Positions 49,891-58,306 of a stretch of DNA of 64,000 nt are shown here, one piece after another. This DNA comes from Orlajensenia sp001423545. GTDB taxonomy: Bacteria > Actinomycetota > Actinomycetes > Actinomycetales > Microbacteriaceae. The notes beneath the pieces were generated by a model. That model had not been told where the DNA came from, ran no database searches, and worked only from the letters and a program-made list of their open reading frames with translations. The stretch lies in assembly GCA_001423545.1 (NCBI GenBank), contig LMOK01000001.1:1054001-1118000 (forward strand), read 5' to 3'. Both the position numbers and the translations under genes were made by a program. Within the stretch, counting starts at the first letter, position 1, and each line of letters starts with the position of its first letter.

Positions 49891-50861
49891 GCTGTCGCGC
49901 GTTCGACGGCGACGACGTCGGCGGATGCCCCATCGAACCCGGCGAGGGCGTCGCCGTTGGCGCGGGGGCGGGTGCTGAACCCGTCGCGCCAGCCACGACG
50001 GAAGCCGTCGCCGAGGACGCTCCGGTCACTCGACCTGGCAGCCGTGCGGATCCAGCGCCGCACGCTCGACGCACCGTAGAGCAGCTTCTCGCCGCCGCTC
50101 AGGCTCTGCGAGTGCCGCAGCATCCACAGCTTGTTGCGCACCTCGTAGTAGAACCTCGGGCCGGGATCGACGTCGGTCGAGCCGAGCACCTTGGTCTTGT
50201 GCACGACGACGCTGTCAGGCACGAACACCCCGCGACGGCCCCGCAGCAGCCTGGTGGAGTACTCGAAGTCGTCGTTCCAGATGAAGTAGTCGGCGATCGG
50301 CAGGCCCACCTCCCGCACGACATCGGCACGGGCGAACATCGACACGAACGAGGTGCTGCGCACGGGAAGGTTCCCGCGGGATCCCGCCTGCTCGCTCTCG
50401 ACGGCCGAGACGAACGGCTTCCGGCGCGGAGTGTTCATGGGGTGGTCCTGGCCGTCGGTCCAGACCACGCGGGAGCCGGCGACGACGAGGTCCGAGCCGT
50501 CGACCGCCGCGAGCAGGGCCTCGAGCGCCGTCGCCGTCGGGATGGTGTCGTCGTCCATGATCCAGAGCCAGTCCGGCCGGTGGTGTTGCAGCGCTCGCGC
50601 CATGCCGACGGCGAACCCGCCGGCTCCCCCGGTGTTGCGGTCGAGGGACACCAGGTCGACGGCGGCCCCGAACGTCGCCACGACGGCGGCGGTGTCATCC
50701 GTCGACGCGTTGTCGACGACGACGATCGCCTGCACCGCCCGCTTCTGGCCGAGCAGGGCCTCGATGGCCTCTCGCAGCAGCTCGCTGCGGTTGTACGCCA
50801 CGATCACGGCGACCACCCGGGTGGCGTCGGGCGCGGCTGAGGCAGAGGCGGCTGAAGACAT
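49887..50861 (-). CDS. GT2 glycosyltransferase, GlfT1-like
   Basis: The 324-aa protein has VAVIVAYNRSELL, VVDNASTDDT, LDRNTGGAGGFAVGMARAL, WLWIMDDDTIP and FIWNDDFEYSTRLLRGRRG. The NTGGAGGF, MDDD and WNDDFEY blocks in this order are typical of GlfT1 (mycobacterial Rv3782) and related galactofuranosyl/rhamnosyltransferases. GlfT1 adds the first Galf residues to the lipid-linked rhamnosyl primer, which would fit glf, GlfT2 and the rhamnose genes here. Similarity to rhamnosyltransferases means the assignment is tentative. The AGAGG before the ATG is only three bases away. Confidence 0.72.
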   Translation of the reverse strand: MSSAASASAAPDATRVVAVIVAYNRSELLREAIEALLGQKRAVQAIVVVDNASTDDTAAVVATFGAAVDLVSLDRNTGGAGGFAVGMARALQHHRPDWLWIMDDDTIPTATALEALLAAVDGSDLVVAGSRVVWTDGQDHPMNTPRRKPFVSAVESEQAGSRGNLPVRSTSFVSMFARADVVREVGLPIADYFIWNDDFEYSTRLLRGRRGVFVPDSVVVHKTKVLGSTDVDPGPRFYYEVRNKLWMLRHSQSLSGGEKLLYGASSVRRWIRTAARSSDRSVLGDGFRRGWRDGFSTRPRANGDALAGFDGASADVVAVERATA

Positions 50862-51018
50862 AGACCTCTATCTTGCCGTTAATTCCTGAGCCGGGCATGC
50901 GCGTGCCGGGGGCACGGATGCCGCCGGCGGACGCCCCGCGCCGCTCGCCGTGACGGCCGCGTTCGCATCCGTCGCCCGGAACCGGGAGAATCGGGGTGGA
51001 CAATCGATCGGGGGCACC

Positions 51019-51093
51019 ATGGACGACGGCCACACGGGTCAGCGGCGCGGCGTGCTTCAGCGCACGGCGACAGGGAAGGCGGCAGGCGCATGA
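51019..51093 (+). CDS. Possible 24-aa coupled leader peptide
   Basis: A short frame starts ATG 51019 after GGGGG and ends TGA overlapping the ATG of the next gene (ATGA). It encodes 24 residues rich in Arg, Gly and Gln (MDDGHTGQRRGVLQRT...). The stop/start overlap suggests translational coupling. There is no homology to judge by, so it may be chance. Confidence 0.3.
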   Translation: MDDGHTGQRRGVLQRTATGKAAGA

Positions 51094-52220
51094 CGACACT
51101 GCGTGTGATCGCCGACCACCTCATCTCCGGTCCGACCGACGTCCCCGACGGCTACTCCGTGGCCATAGCCCGCGCCATCATCGCGACAACACCAGAGGGC
51201 TGCGACGTCGAGGCCATCGTCCCCGGCGGCTCCGACGATCTGGTCAGCCAGGTCCGGGCCGAACTGGCCGGCCTCTCCGAGGTGCAGCCCACGTCGCTGT
51301 CCACCCGCGGACTCGCCTTGGCCTGGAGCCTCGGCGCGATCGCATCGAGCGGCCGGGGCCTCGTGCACGCCCCCGGCCTGCGCGCGCCGCTCCGTTCGCA
51401 CGACCGCGCGCGCGGCGACCAGATCTCGGTGACGGTGCACGACACCCTCGCCTGGACCACGCCCTCCGCCATCGGCCGCGATGCCGTGACGGTGCGGAAG
51501 GCATTCCTGCGTCGGGCCCGCCGCTTCGCCGACGCCATCGTCGTGCCGAGCCACGCCGTTGCCGATCAGCTGGCCGAGATCGCCGACTTCGGCGACCGCA
51601 TCCGCGTGATCGCCGGCGCGGGAAGCATCGGGCTGACCGTGCCGCCGGATGCCGATCGCCGGGCCGCCGCACTCGAGTTGCCTCCTCGCTTCATCCTGGC
51701 CGAGGGCTCCCTCGGCGCCGGGGACGGCGTCACCGACCTCATCACAGGGGTGCGGCGCAGCGACCCGGGCATGCCGCTCCTCGTTCTCGGCGCCGACGCG
51801 ACGGTTCCCGACGGCACGGAGCACGACGAGCTGCGCGCCGACGTCGAGTCGGGCCGGGTGCGTCTGCTCGGAGAACTCGGGCCCGAGGATCGCGCCGTGG
51901 TGCTCGACCGCGCTGCCGTCTACGTCTTCCCGGGCATCGAGGCCGGCTTCGGCGCGCCCATCATCGACGCCCTGCGCTTCGGGCTGCCCGTCGTGCACTC
52001 CGACGCCCCGGCGCTGGTCGAACTCGTCGGCGAGGCCGGAATCTCCGTGGAGCGTGGTGACGCCGACAGCTACCCCGAGCGGCTGAGCAGCGCCGTTGCC
52101 GCGATCATCGGCGACGACGAGCGCGCGGCCCGCCTGCGGATCGTCGGGTCGGACCGCGCGAAGGCGTTCACCTGGCGCGATGCCGGTGAGCGCATCTGGC
52201 AGCTGCACGCCGATCTCTGA
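51090..52220 (+). CDS. Glycosyltransferase family 4
   Basis: The 376-aa GT-B protein has ISVTVHDTLAWTTP, DAIVVPSHAVADQL, FILAEGSLGAGDGVTDLI and VYVFPGIEAGFGAPIIDALRFGLPV, the E-x7-D donor block of GT4. It stands alone on the plus strand, divergent from the GlfT1-like pair, in a 228-base gap otherwise holding only the short frame above. It is followed by the dispersed repeat and converges on the LCP gene. It is likely a cytoplasmic GT of unknown donor. Confidence 0.78.
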   Translation: MTTLRVIADHLISGPTDVPDGYSVAIARAIIATTPEGCDVEAIVPGGSDDLVSQVRAELAGLSEVQPTSLSTRGLALAWSLGAIASSGRGLVHAPGLRAPLRSHDRARGDQISVTVHDTLAWTTPSAIGRDAVTVRKAFLRRARRFADAIVVPSHAVADQLAEIADFGDRIRVIAGAGSIGLTVPPDADRRAAALELPPRFILAEGSLGAGDGVTDLITGVRRSDPGMPLLVLGADATVPDGTEHDELRADVESGRVRLLGELGPEDRAVVLDRAAVYVFPGIEAGFGAPIIDALRFGLPVVHSDAPALVELVGEAGISVERGDADSYPERLSSAVAAIIGDDERAARLRIVGSDRAKAFTWRDAGERIWQLHADL

Positions 52221-52221
52221 G

Positions 52222-52265
52222 CTTCACGCTCGCTGAGGCCCGGACGAAGTCCCCGGCCGAAGCGC
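52222..52265 (-). repeat. Dispersed intergenic repeat, copy B
   Basis: The minus strand of 52227-52265 matches 28387-28425 at 37 of 39 bases, including the GGAC-TTC-GTCC stem. Like copy A it lies between convergent genes, here the GT4 and the LCP protein. Confidence 0.75.
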
Positions 52266-52280
52266 CTCACGCAAACCGCC

Positions 52281-53654
52281 TCACTCAGCAGGAGCAGGCG
52301 TCTCCGTCGGCGGATACACGGCGGCGTTCACCATCGCGTGGATGGCGTCGAAGTCGGGCTCGGATGGGTCGATGCCGTTGGCGGGAACGAGTTCCACGTT
52401 CGTGACGGGGAGCTCCTTGGTCTTCGACGCGAGGTCGACGAAGTAACCCAGCATGCTCTGCGGGACATCGGTCTTGACGACCTGCGCCCCGGCGCTGGCC
52501 ACGGCCTGGAACTTGGTCAGCACGTTCGCCGGGTTGAACTGCGAGAGGATCGCGTCCTGCAGCACACGCTGGCGGGCCATGCGGTCGTAGTCGCTGGTGC
52601 CGTGCCTTGCGCGTCCGTACCAGAGCGCGTGGAAGCCGTCGAGGTGCTGCGCTCCGGGCTCGATCCAGCCCTCGACGCCGTTCAGGTCCTCGTCGCCGCC
52701 GATCGGGATGCGCTGGTCGACGGTGATGTCGACACCGCCCAGGGCGTCGATGAGGTCGGAGAAGCCCTGCATGTCGATGAGCACGTAGTACTGGATAGTG
52801 AGGCCGGTGACGCCCTCCGCCGCATCCCGCATGCCCTCGATGCCTGGCTCGCTGCCGTTCGCCTCGGCATCCGGGTACATCTCAGGACTCTTCAGCTCCA
52901 CCTCGGTGTAGATGGAGTTCAGGAGGCAGACGTCGACGTCGCACTCGTCGTCCCAGCCGTAGCCGTTGGGGTACTTGTCCGCCATCGGCCCCGGGGAGAA
53001 CGGTGCGTACATGAGGTTGCGCGGAAGGCCGATCGTGACGGCCTGCCCGGTGGTCGCGTCGATGCTCACGACCGAGATGCTGTCGGGACGCATGCCCTCG
53101 CGGTCGGGTCCGGCGTCGCCGCCGAGCAGCATGATGTTGTACTTGCCGTCGACCGGAGGAACGCTCGGTCCGGCCTGGAAGACCGTGCTGAGGAATCCGC
53201 TCGCCGAGGTGGCGATGTACGCCCCGTACACGGCTCCGCCGCTGAGGAAGATCATGAGCAGCGCCGTCAGCCCGCCGATCCAGGCCCTCGCGGAGGGTGC
53301 CGTGCGCACCAGGCGAACGAGGCGCAGGGTGTCGATCGAGAGGATCAGCCAGAGGACGGCGTAGAACACCAGCACGATGGCGGCGATCCACAGTGTGATC
53401 GAGGTGCTGAACAGCGTGTACAGAGTCGTGCGCGCCCCGAGATACAGTCCGAGCAGGATGGCGACGATGGCCCAGAGCACGAAGGTGCTGACGAGGCCGA
53501 AGCGGCCGAGCCTCCGGTTTCCCGCGAGAACCTGCGGGGTTCCGGGGATGAGGAAGTTGAGGACGATGAGCCACCACGCACGGCGGGTCATCACCTCGGA
53601 GGACGTGGTGTTCGGGTAGCGGATCGGGCTCGCCACTGAGGTCATGGTGCTCAT
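52281..53654 (-). CDS. LytR-CpsA-Psr (LCP) family glycan-peptidoglycan ligase
   Basis: The 457-aa protein has four hydrophobic segments (~28-150), more than the usual single anchor, then an LCP domain from ~165. Landmarks are YNIMLLGGDAG, MRPDSISVVSID, TIGLPRNLMY, GGVDITVDQRIPIGG, LDGFHALWYGRARHGTSDYDRMARQRVLQDAIL. LCP enzymes transfer lipid-linked polymers to peptidoglycan with Arg and Asp residues in these blocks. It is the only LCP gene seen here and is the obvious final step for the locus. It overlaps the purE stop (ATGA). Confidence 0.9.
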   Translation of the reverse strand: MSTMTSVASPIRYPNTTSSEVMTRRAWWLIVLNFLIPGTPQVLAGNRRLGRFGLVSTFVLWAIVAILLGLYLGARTTLYTLFSTSITLWIAAIVLVFYAVLWLILSIDTLRLVRLVRTAPSARAWIGGLTALLMIFLSGGAVYGAYIATSASGFLSTVFQAGPSVPPVDGKYNIMLLGGDAGPDREGMRPDSISVVSIDATTGQAVTIGLPRNLMYAPFSPGPMADKYPNGYGWDDECDVDVCLLNSIYTEVELKSPEMYPDAEANGSEPGIEGMRDAAEGVTGLTIQYYVLIDMQGFSDLIDALGGVDITVDQRIPIGGDEDLNGVEGWIEPGAQHLDGFHALWYGRARHGTSDYDRMARQRVLQDAILSQFNPANVLTKFQAVASAGAQVVKTDVPQSMLGYFVDLASKTKELPVTNVELVPANGIDPSEPDFDAIHAMVNAAVYPPTETPAPAE

Positions 53655-54151
53655 AGCTGGGACTGCAGGTCCGTGTTCTTCTTCTCCACGAGGGCGGCGA
53701 GGTCCTCGGCATAGGCGGCCAACTGGTCGGCGAGTGCCTCATCGGCCGTCGCGAGGATCTTCACGGCGATGAGGGCAGCGTTCTTCGCCCCGCCGATCGA
53801 CACCGTCGCCACAGGCACACCCGCAGGCATCTGCACGATCGAGAGCAGCGAGTCGAGTCCGTCGAGCCGGCTGAGCGGCACGGGCACACCGACGACCGGA
53901 AGCACCGTGACCGAGGCGAGCATGCCGGGGAGGTGGGCTGCACCGCCGGCACCCGCGATGATGACCTTCAGACCGCGGCCACGGGCATCCGTGCCGTAGT
54001 CGATCATCTTGCGCGGGGTGCGGTGCGCGGAGACGACCTGCACCTCGAAGGGCACGCCGAACTCGCGCAGAGTCTGCGCGGCATCGCTCATCACCGACCA
54101 GTCCGAGTCTGATCCCATGACGATGCCGACGATCGGGCTTGCTTCACTCAC
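53651..54151 (-). CDS. purE: N5-carboxyaminoimidazole ribonucleotide mutase
   Basis: The 166-aa protein has VGIVMGSDSDWSVM (13-21 core), VQVVSAHRTPRKM with the catalytic His, and IIAGAGGAAHLPGMLA, the class I PurE pattern. It moves the carboxyl group from N5-CAIR to give CAIR in purine synthesis. It starts at GTG 54151 with TAGGAT exactly six bases upstream, so it has its own leaderless promoter besides any read-through from purK. It overlaps the LCP start. Confidence 0.95.
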   Translation of the reverse strand: MSEASPIVGIVMGSDSDWSVMSDAAQTLREFGVPFEVQVVSAHRTPRKMIDYGTDARGRGLKVIIAGAGGAAHLPGMLASVTVLPVVGVPVPLSRLDGLDSLLSIVQMPAGVPVATVSIGGAKNAALIAVKILATADEALADQLAAYAEDLAALVEKKNTDLQSQL

Positions 54152-54157
54152 CCGTCG

Positions 54158-54163
54158 ATCCTA
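54158..54163 (-). promoter_or_regulatory. -10 box TAGGAT for leaderless purE
   Basis: Minus-strand TAGGAT, then six bases, then GTG 54151: the start codon is the predicted +1. The box lies in the 51-base purK-purE gap. Confidence 0.6.
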
Positions 54164-54202
54164 GATCCGGCGGCTGGGAGATGCCGCCACGGCGCGCCCC
54201 TG

Positions 54203-55324
54203 TCAGTCGGCGAAGTACGCCGCAGCCGCCCGAGCCTGGTAGGTGACGTCGTCGAGGTCGTCGCCGACTGCCGTGACGTGCCCGACCTTGCGACCGGGTC
54301 GAGGAGCCTTGCCGTAGTTGTGCACCTTGACCGACGGATGCTGCGACATCGCCGACGCGTACCTGTCGGCGAGCGTGCCCTCCACCGGGCCCCCGAGGAT
54401 GTTCACCATGACGGACCACTCGTCGTGGGTCTCGGTCGATCCGAGCGGGAGGTCGAGCACGGCGCGCAGGTGCTGCTCGAACTGGCCCGTCGTCGAACCG
54501 TCCATCGACCAGTGGCCGCTGTTGTGCGGCCGCATCGCCAACTCGTTCACGAGCAGCCGTCCGTCGGTGGTCTGGAAGAGCTCGACGGCGAGGGCACCGG
54601 TCACGCCGATGCCCTCGGCGACGGTGACGGCGATCTGCCTGGCCACGTCGGCCAGGCGACCGGCCGAGTGCGGCGCGGGCGCGATGACCTCGCTGCAGAC
54701 TCCGTCGGCCTGCACGGTCTCGACCAGCGGCCACGACACGATCTCACCCGACGGGCGACGGGCGACCTGCTGGGCCAGCTCACGACTGAAGTCCACGAGT
54801 TCCTCGACCAGGAGTGCGTCGCCCTCGGTGAGGGCGGCGAACCAGTCGTCGGCTTCATCGGCTGCCCGCACGACTCGCACACCCTTGCCGTCGTAGCCGC
54901 CGCGCGGCGTCTTCACGACGGCCCGGCCGCCGTGGTCCGAGAGGAAGGCCGCCAGCTCGTCGGAGTTCTCGACGCGCGCCCAGTCGGGAACGGGGAGGCC
55001 GAGCTCGGTCAGCTTCTCCCGCATGAGCAGCTTGTCCTGGGCGTAGAGAAGCGCGTCGGGTCCGGGGTGCACGGCGACTCCGCGGTCGACGAGCTCCCGC
55101 AGGATCTCCTGCGGAACGTGCTCGTGGTCGAAAGTGAGCACGTCGACCGTGTCTGCGAAGGCCAGAACGGCGTCGCGATCGCGGTAGTCCCCGACGCCGA
55201 CGGCGGCGAGTCCGGCCGACATCCCGTCGGCCTCGGCGAGCACGCGCAGCTCGATGCCGAGCTCCACTGCAGCGGGAATCATCATGCGGGCGAGCTGGCC
55301 CGCACCGATCACACCAACGATCAT
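54203..55324 (-). CDS. purK: 5-(carboxyamino)imidazole ribonucleotide synthase
   Basis: The 373-aa ATP-grasp enzyme begins IVGVIGAGQLARMMIPAA and has VKTPRGGYDGKGV, LLVEELVDFSREL and VNELAMRPHNSGHWSMDG, diagnostic of PurK. It carboxylates AIR with ATP and bicarbonate, feeding PurE. ATG 55324 is chosen with AGGAGA nine bases upstream; the frame to 55375 is not supported. It lies just before purE in the same direction. Confidence 0.94.
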   Translation of the reverse strand: MIVGVIGAGQLARMMIPAAVELGIELRVLAEADGMSAGLAAVGVGDYRDRDAVLAFADTVDVLTFDHEHVPQEILRELVDRGVAVHPGPDALLYAQDKLLMREKLTELGLPVPDWARVENSDELAAFLSDHGGRAVVKTPRGGYDGKGVRVVRAADEADDWFAALTEGDALLVEELVDFSRELAQQVARRPSGEIVSWPLVETVQADGVCSEVIAPAPHSAGRLADVARQIAVTVAEGIGVTGALAVELFQTTDGRLLVNELAMRPHNSGHWSMDGSTTGQFEQHLRAVLDLPLGSTETHDEWSVMVNILGGPVEGTLADRYASAMSQHPSVKVHNYGKAPRPGRKVGHVTAVGDDLDDVTYQARAAAAYFAD

Positions 55325-55400
55325 CGTCACGTCTCTCCTGGCTCTCAGCTCGCGGAGGACATCCGCAGCCGGCATTCAGATTGGCTTGCTGCGCGGTGGT

Positions 55401-55406
55401 TAGACT
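55401..55406 (+). promoter_or_regulatory. -10 box TAGACT for gtrA
   Basis: TAGACT predicts a start near 55413 and a leader of about 44 bases before ATG 55457. TTGGCT lies 14 bases upstream of it, too close for a standard -35. Confidence 0.4.
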
Positions 55407-55456
55407 TCCCTGCGCACGTCTATCTTCGCCCATCCCCTTTCCTCTTGGATGCAGTC

Positions 55457-55969
55457 ATGACAACGACCACGACCGGCGGATGGCGCGTGCTCGCTTCCCA
55501 GCTGGCGCGGTTCGGCGCCGTCGGGGCCGTCGGGTTCCTGGTGGACGTGGGCGTGTTCAACCTGTTGCGCGCCACGGTGCTCTCGCCGGAGGAGGTGCAC
55601 ACGGGTCCGTTGATCGCCAAGGTGATCTCGACCGTGCTCGCCATCTTCGTGAACTGGATGGGCAACCGCTACTGGACCTTCGCGGACAGGCGCTCGACCA
55701 GCACGGCCCGCGAGGGCATCGAGTTCTTCGTCGTGAGCATCATCGGCATGGTCATCGGCCTGGCCTGCCTGTGGCTCTCGCACTACGTACTGGGATTCAC
55801 CTCGGTGCTCGCCGACAACATCTCCTCGAACATGATCGGCCTCGCGCTGGGGGCGGCGTTCCGTTTCTTCGCCTACCGCCTCTGGGTGTTCGCGCCGCAC
55901 CGCACGTCACCGACCGCCGCGTCGCTGCTACCGGCCGCCCCAGACGACCGACTGGTCGGGGAGAGCTGA
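55457..55969 (+). CDS. GtrA family membrane protein
   Basis: The 170-aa protein has four membrane segments with the GtrA pattern: ARFGAVGAVGFLVDVGVFNLL in the first segment, split here as FGAVGAVGFLVDVGVFNLL, then FVNWMGNRYWTFADRR and FRFFAYRLWVF. GtrA proteins help move or bind polyprenyl-phosphate sugars, as in mycobacterial Rv3789 near the galactan genes. No GtrB-type GT is adjacent. Its last 42 bases overlap the convergent PH-domain gene. Confidence 0.85.
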   Translation: MTTTTTGGWRVLASQLARFGAVGAVGFLVDVGVFNLLRATVLSPEEVHTGPLIAKVISTVLAIFVNWMGNRYWTFADRRSTSTAREGIEFFVVSIIGMVIGLACLWLSHYVLGFTSVLADNISSNMIGLALGAAFRFFAYRLWVFAPHRTSPTAASLLPAAPDDRLVGES

Positions 55970-56497
55970 CGGCTCCTCCTGCCAGCGCATGCTGATTCCA
56001 CTGCCGTGGGCGGCGTCGGTCAGATCGTGCAGGGAACGCTGGACCAACGCGGCTCCCGGCACGTCCCGCAGGACCACCGGACGATCCGCGCCGGTGTTGA
56101 TCAGCACATCGCCGCTACGGAAGGCGCTCTGCAGCCAGGAGGTGCGCACGCTCACGTCGTAGATGCGCGAGTACAGCACTTCTTGGCGCACGCGCACGAA
56201 GAATCCGCTGCGCACGATGACCCGGCGCGTCGTGACCGTCGTGCGCTGTCCGAGCCACCAGAGCACGGGGAACAGCCAGCCGAACACGATCACGGCGGCG
56301 AGAGCACCCCACGCCATGATCTGGGCCCAGGTCTCAGTCAGCCGGGGCAGGCCGTAGCCGGCCACTCCGCAGGCGACGATGAGCAGCAGCGACGGCCAGA
56401 ACAGCGCCCGCGCGTGCCTGCGCAGGCGCGCGACGATGCGCTCGGCCGGGACGGTGGGGCCCGTCGTTCCGGTCGGCGGTTCGCCTGCGATGCTCAT
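55928..56497 (-). CDS. Bacterial PH-domain membrane protein (bPH2)
   Basis: The 189-aa protein has two hydrophobic segments (~33-52 and 58-80) followed by TTRRVIVRSGFFVRVRQEVLYSRIYDVSV and GDVLINTGADRPVVLRDVPGA, the bPH2 (YdbS/YdbT-like) domain. The role of such proteins is not well defined. It sits between the convergent gtrA and the Wzt gene and may be unrelated to glycan export. TAAGAA lies six bases before the ATG. Confidence 0.8.
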   Translation of the reverse strand: MSIAGEPPTGTTGPTVPAERIVARLRRHARALFWPSLLLIVACGVAGYGLPRLTETWAQIMAWGALAAVIVFGWLFPVLWWLGQRTTVTTRRVIVRSGFFVRVRQEVLYSRIYDVSVRTSWLQSAFRSGDVLINTGADRPVVLRDVPGAALVQRSLHDLTDAAHGSGISMRWQEEPSALPDQSVVWGGR

Positions 56498-56554
56498 AGG
56501 TCATTCTTACCCCAGACCCGTGCGCTGCCCGGGCGTGTGGGGCCGCGGGTCGGC

Positions 56555-57295
56555 TCAGCCCTGGAGCGCCTTGATGGCCTCGTCGACGGGTCCGTCGAAG
56601 ATCTTCTTGCCCTTGCGCAGAACGACACCGCGGTCGCAGAGATCCTTGACCATGCCGAGGCTGTGGCTGACGATGAGCATCGTCTTGCCCTGCTCGGCCA
56701 GCTCCTTGATCTTCTTGGTGCACTTCTCCCGGAACGGCGCGTCACCCACGGCGAGCACCTCGTCGACGAGGAGCACGTCGAGTTCGACGTGGATCGCGAC
56801 GGAGAACGCGAGCCGCACGAACATGCCGGACGAGTAATGCTTGACCTTCTGGTCGATGAACTCGCCGATCTCGGAGAACGCCACGATGTCATCGAAACGC
56901 GCGTCGGTCTCGGCCTCGTTCATGCCGAGGATGGCCGCGTTCAGGTAGACGTTCTCACGCCCGGACAGGTCGGGGTGGAAGCCTGCGCCCACCTCGATGA
57001 GGCCGGCCACGCGGCCTCGGGTCAGCACCGTTCCGGCATCCGGCTCGAGAACACCCGAGACCAGCTTCAGCAGGGTCGACTTGCCCGAGCCGTTGAGGCC
57101 GAGCACGGCGACGGATTCGCCCTCGCCCACCTCGAAGCTCACGCCGTCGAGGGCCTGGAACGTGGTCGGAGCCGCGTTCTTCCGCTGGATGCGGGCGACG
57201 AACGCCTCCTTCAGGGAGTGCGTGTGGCGCAGGAGGAAGTCCTTGCGCACTCCGTCGACGATGATGCGCGGACGCTGGTCCATGGTCTTCTCCAT
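56555..57295 (-). CDS. wzt: ABC transporter ATPase for polysaccharide export (Wzt)
   Basis: The 246-aa protein has Walker A VLGLNGSGKSTLLKL, VAGLIEVGAGFHPDLSGREN (typical of Wzt/TagH), the signature HYSSGMFVRLAFSVA and Walker B LLVDEVLAVGD. It has no extra C-terminal carbohydrate-binding domain, so it should export undecorated polymer, as TagH or mycobacterial Rv3781 do. ATG 57295 overlaps the permease stop by one base (TGATG), and AGGA lies six bases before; an internal ATG at 57283 is an alternative. Confidence 0.9.
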   Translation of the reverse strand: MEKTMDQRPRIIVDGVRKDFLLRHTHSLKEAFVARIQRKNAAPTTFQALDGVSFEVGEGESVAVLGLNGSGKSTLLKLVSGVLEPDAGTVLTRGRVAGLIEVGAGFHPDLSGRENVYLNAAILGMNEAETDARFDDIVAFSEIGEFIDQKVKHYSSGMFVRLAFSVAIHVELDVLLVDEVLAVGDAPFREKCTKKIKELAEQGKTMLIVSHSLGMVKDLCDRGVVLRKGKKIFDGPVDEAIKALQG

Positions 57296-58155
57296 CACAG
57301 GTCCTGGGCGAAGCCGCGCTCGAGGCGTCGGAAGGTCAACTGGCCGATGGCGATCATCACGGCCGAGAAGACGAGGGCACCGACGGTGTACCACACCATG
57401 TGCGGCGGGAACCCGGCCCCGTTCTCGACGGTGGGATCCCAGAACGCGTAGTGCAGGTACTCGACCGCCACCGCGATCGGATTGACCATGTAGATGTGGA
57501 AGGCCCAGGCGGGAAGGGTCGCCTGCACCATGGCCCAGCCGTAGAGCACGGGAGCGGTCCAGGTGGAGAGCATCTTGATGATCTCGACGAAGTTCTGGGC
57601 GTCGCGGTAGCGCACGTTGAAGGCGCCGAAGAACAGGCCGAGTCCGAGCGAGAACGCCAGGATGATGAGCATGCCCAACAGGAAGGCGCCGATGGCTGCA
57701 AAGCTCGGCACCCAGCCCACGAGCAGGCAGACGAAGAGCAGGATGGCGATCTGCGGCAGGAAGTGCACGAGCGCGCCGATGATGGCCGCGATCGGGAACA
57801 GCTCGCGCGGCAGGTAGATCTTCTTGACCAGAGCGCGGTTGTCGACGATCGAGTTCGTCGCGTTGCCGAACGCCTCGTTGAAGAGGTTGATGACGACGAT
57901 GCCCGAGAAGAGGTAGATCGCGAAGTTGGGGATGTCCTTGTGGAACTGCAGGATCACGCCCATGACGAAGTAATAGACGAGGAACTGCGCGGCGGGCTTC
58001 ACGTACGACCAGGTCCAGCCCAGCACCGAGTTGCGGTAGCGGGTGGAGGTGCCCTTGCGGATGAGGAGGCGCAGCAGATAGTGCCACCGGAAGATGTCCA
58101 GGATGCCGCGACCACGGCCCGGAGTCTGGAATCCGGTAAGGTCTTCCGTTGTCAC
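57295..58155 (-). CDS. wzm: ABC-2 type permease for polysaccharide export (Wzm)
   Basis: The 286-aa protein has a cytoplasmic N-terminus, then about six membrane segments. GTSTRYRNSVLGWTWSYVKP precedes the first segment, and VKKIYLPRELFPIA and GLFFGAFNVRYRDAQNFV follow, all Wzm/TagG marks. It forms the channel with the next gene's ATPase. GTG 58155 is chosen because a TAGGAT box (58214-58219) lies between it and the longer GTG at 58227, which would be upstream of the transcript start. Confidence 0.88.
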   Translation of the reverse strand: MTTEDLTGFQTPGRGRGILDIFRWHYLLRLLIRKGTSTRYRNSVLGWTWSYVKPAAQFLVYYFVMGVILQFHKDIPNFAIYLFSGIVVINLFNEAFGNATNSIVDNRALVKKIYLPRELFPIAAIIGALVHFLPQIAILLFVCLLVGWVPSFAAIGAFLLGMLIILAFSLGLGLFFGAFNVRYRDAQNFVEIIKMLSTWTAPVLYGWAMVQATLPAWAFHIYMVNPIAVAVEYLHYAFWDPTVENGAGFPPHMVWYTVGALVFSAVMIAIGQLTFRRLERGFAQDL

Positions 58156-58213
58156 GTAGTGCTCTCTTACTTCCCGCGCAGGGACATCGACCGGCCCGTT
58201 CAGGCCGATAGGT

Positions 58214-58219
58214 ATCCTA
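58214..58219 (-). promoter_or_regulatory. -10 box TAGGAT for wzm-wzt
   Basis: Minus-strand TAGGAT predicts a start near 58207 and a leader of about 52 bases before GTG 58155. Confidence 0.5.
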
Positions 58220-58306
58220 CGGGACACGATTCTGGAAGAAGCGTGGGAGCAATTCCCAGCCCCGGAGCCACCGTCTCGGGCTCTCCGTCCCCGGCATCCC
58301 CGCCGA

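Noticed and set aside
58155..58227. Longer start for the Wzm permease (GTG 58227)
   Set aside because: No ribosome binding site, and a TAGGAT -10 box lies between this codon and GTG 58155, so it would be upstream of the transcript start.
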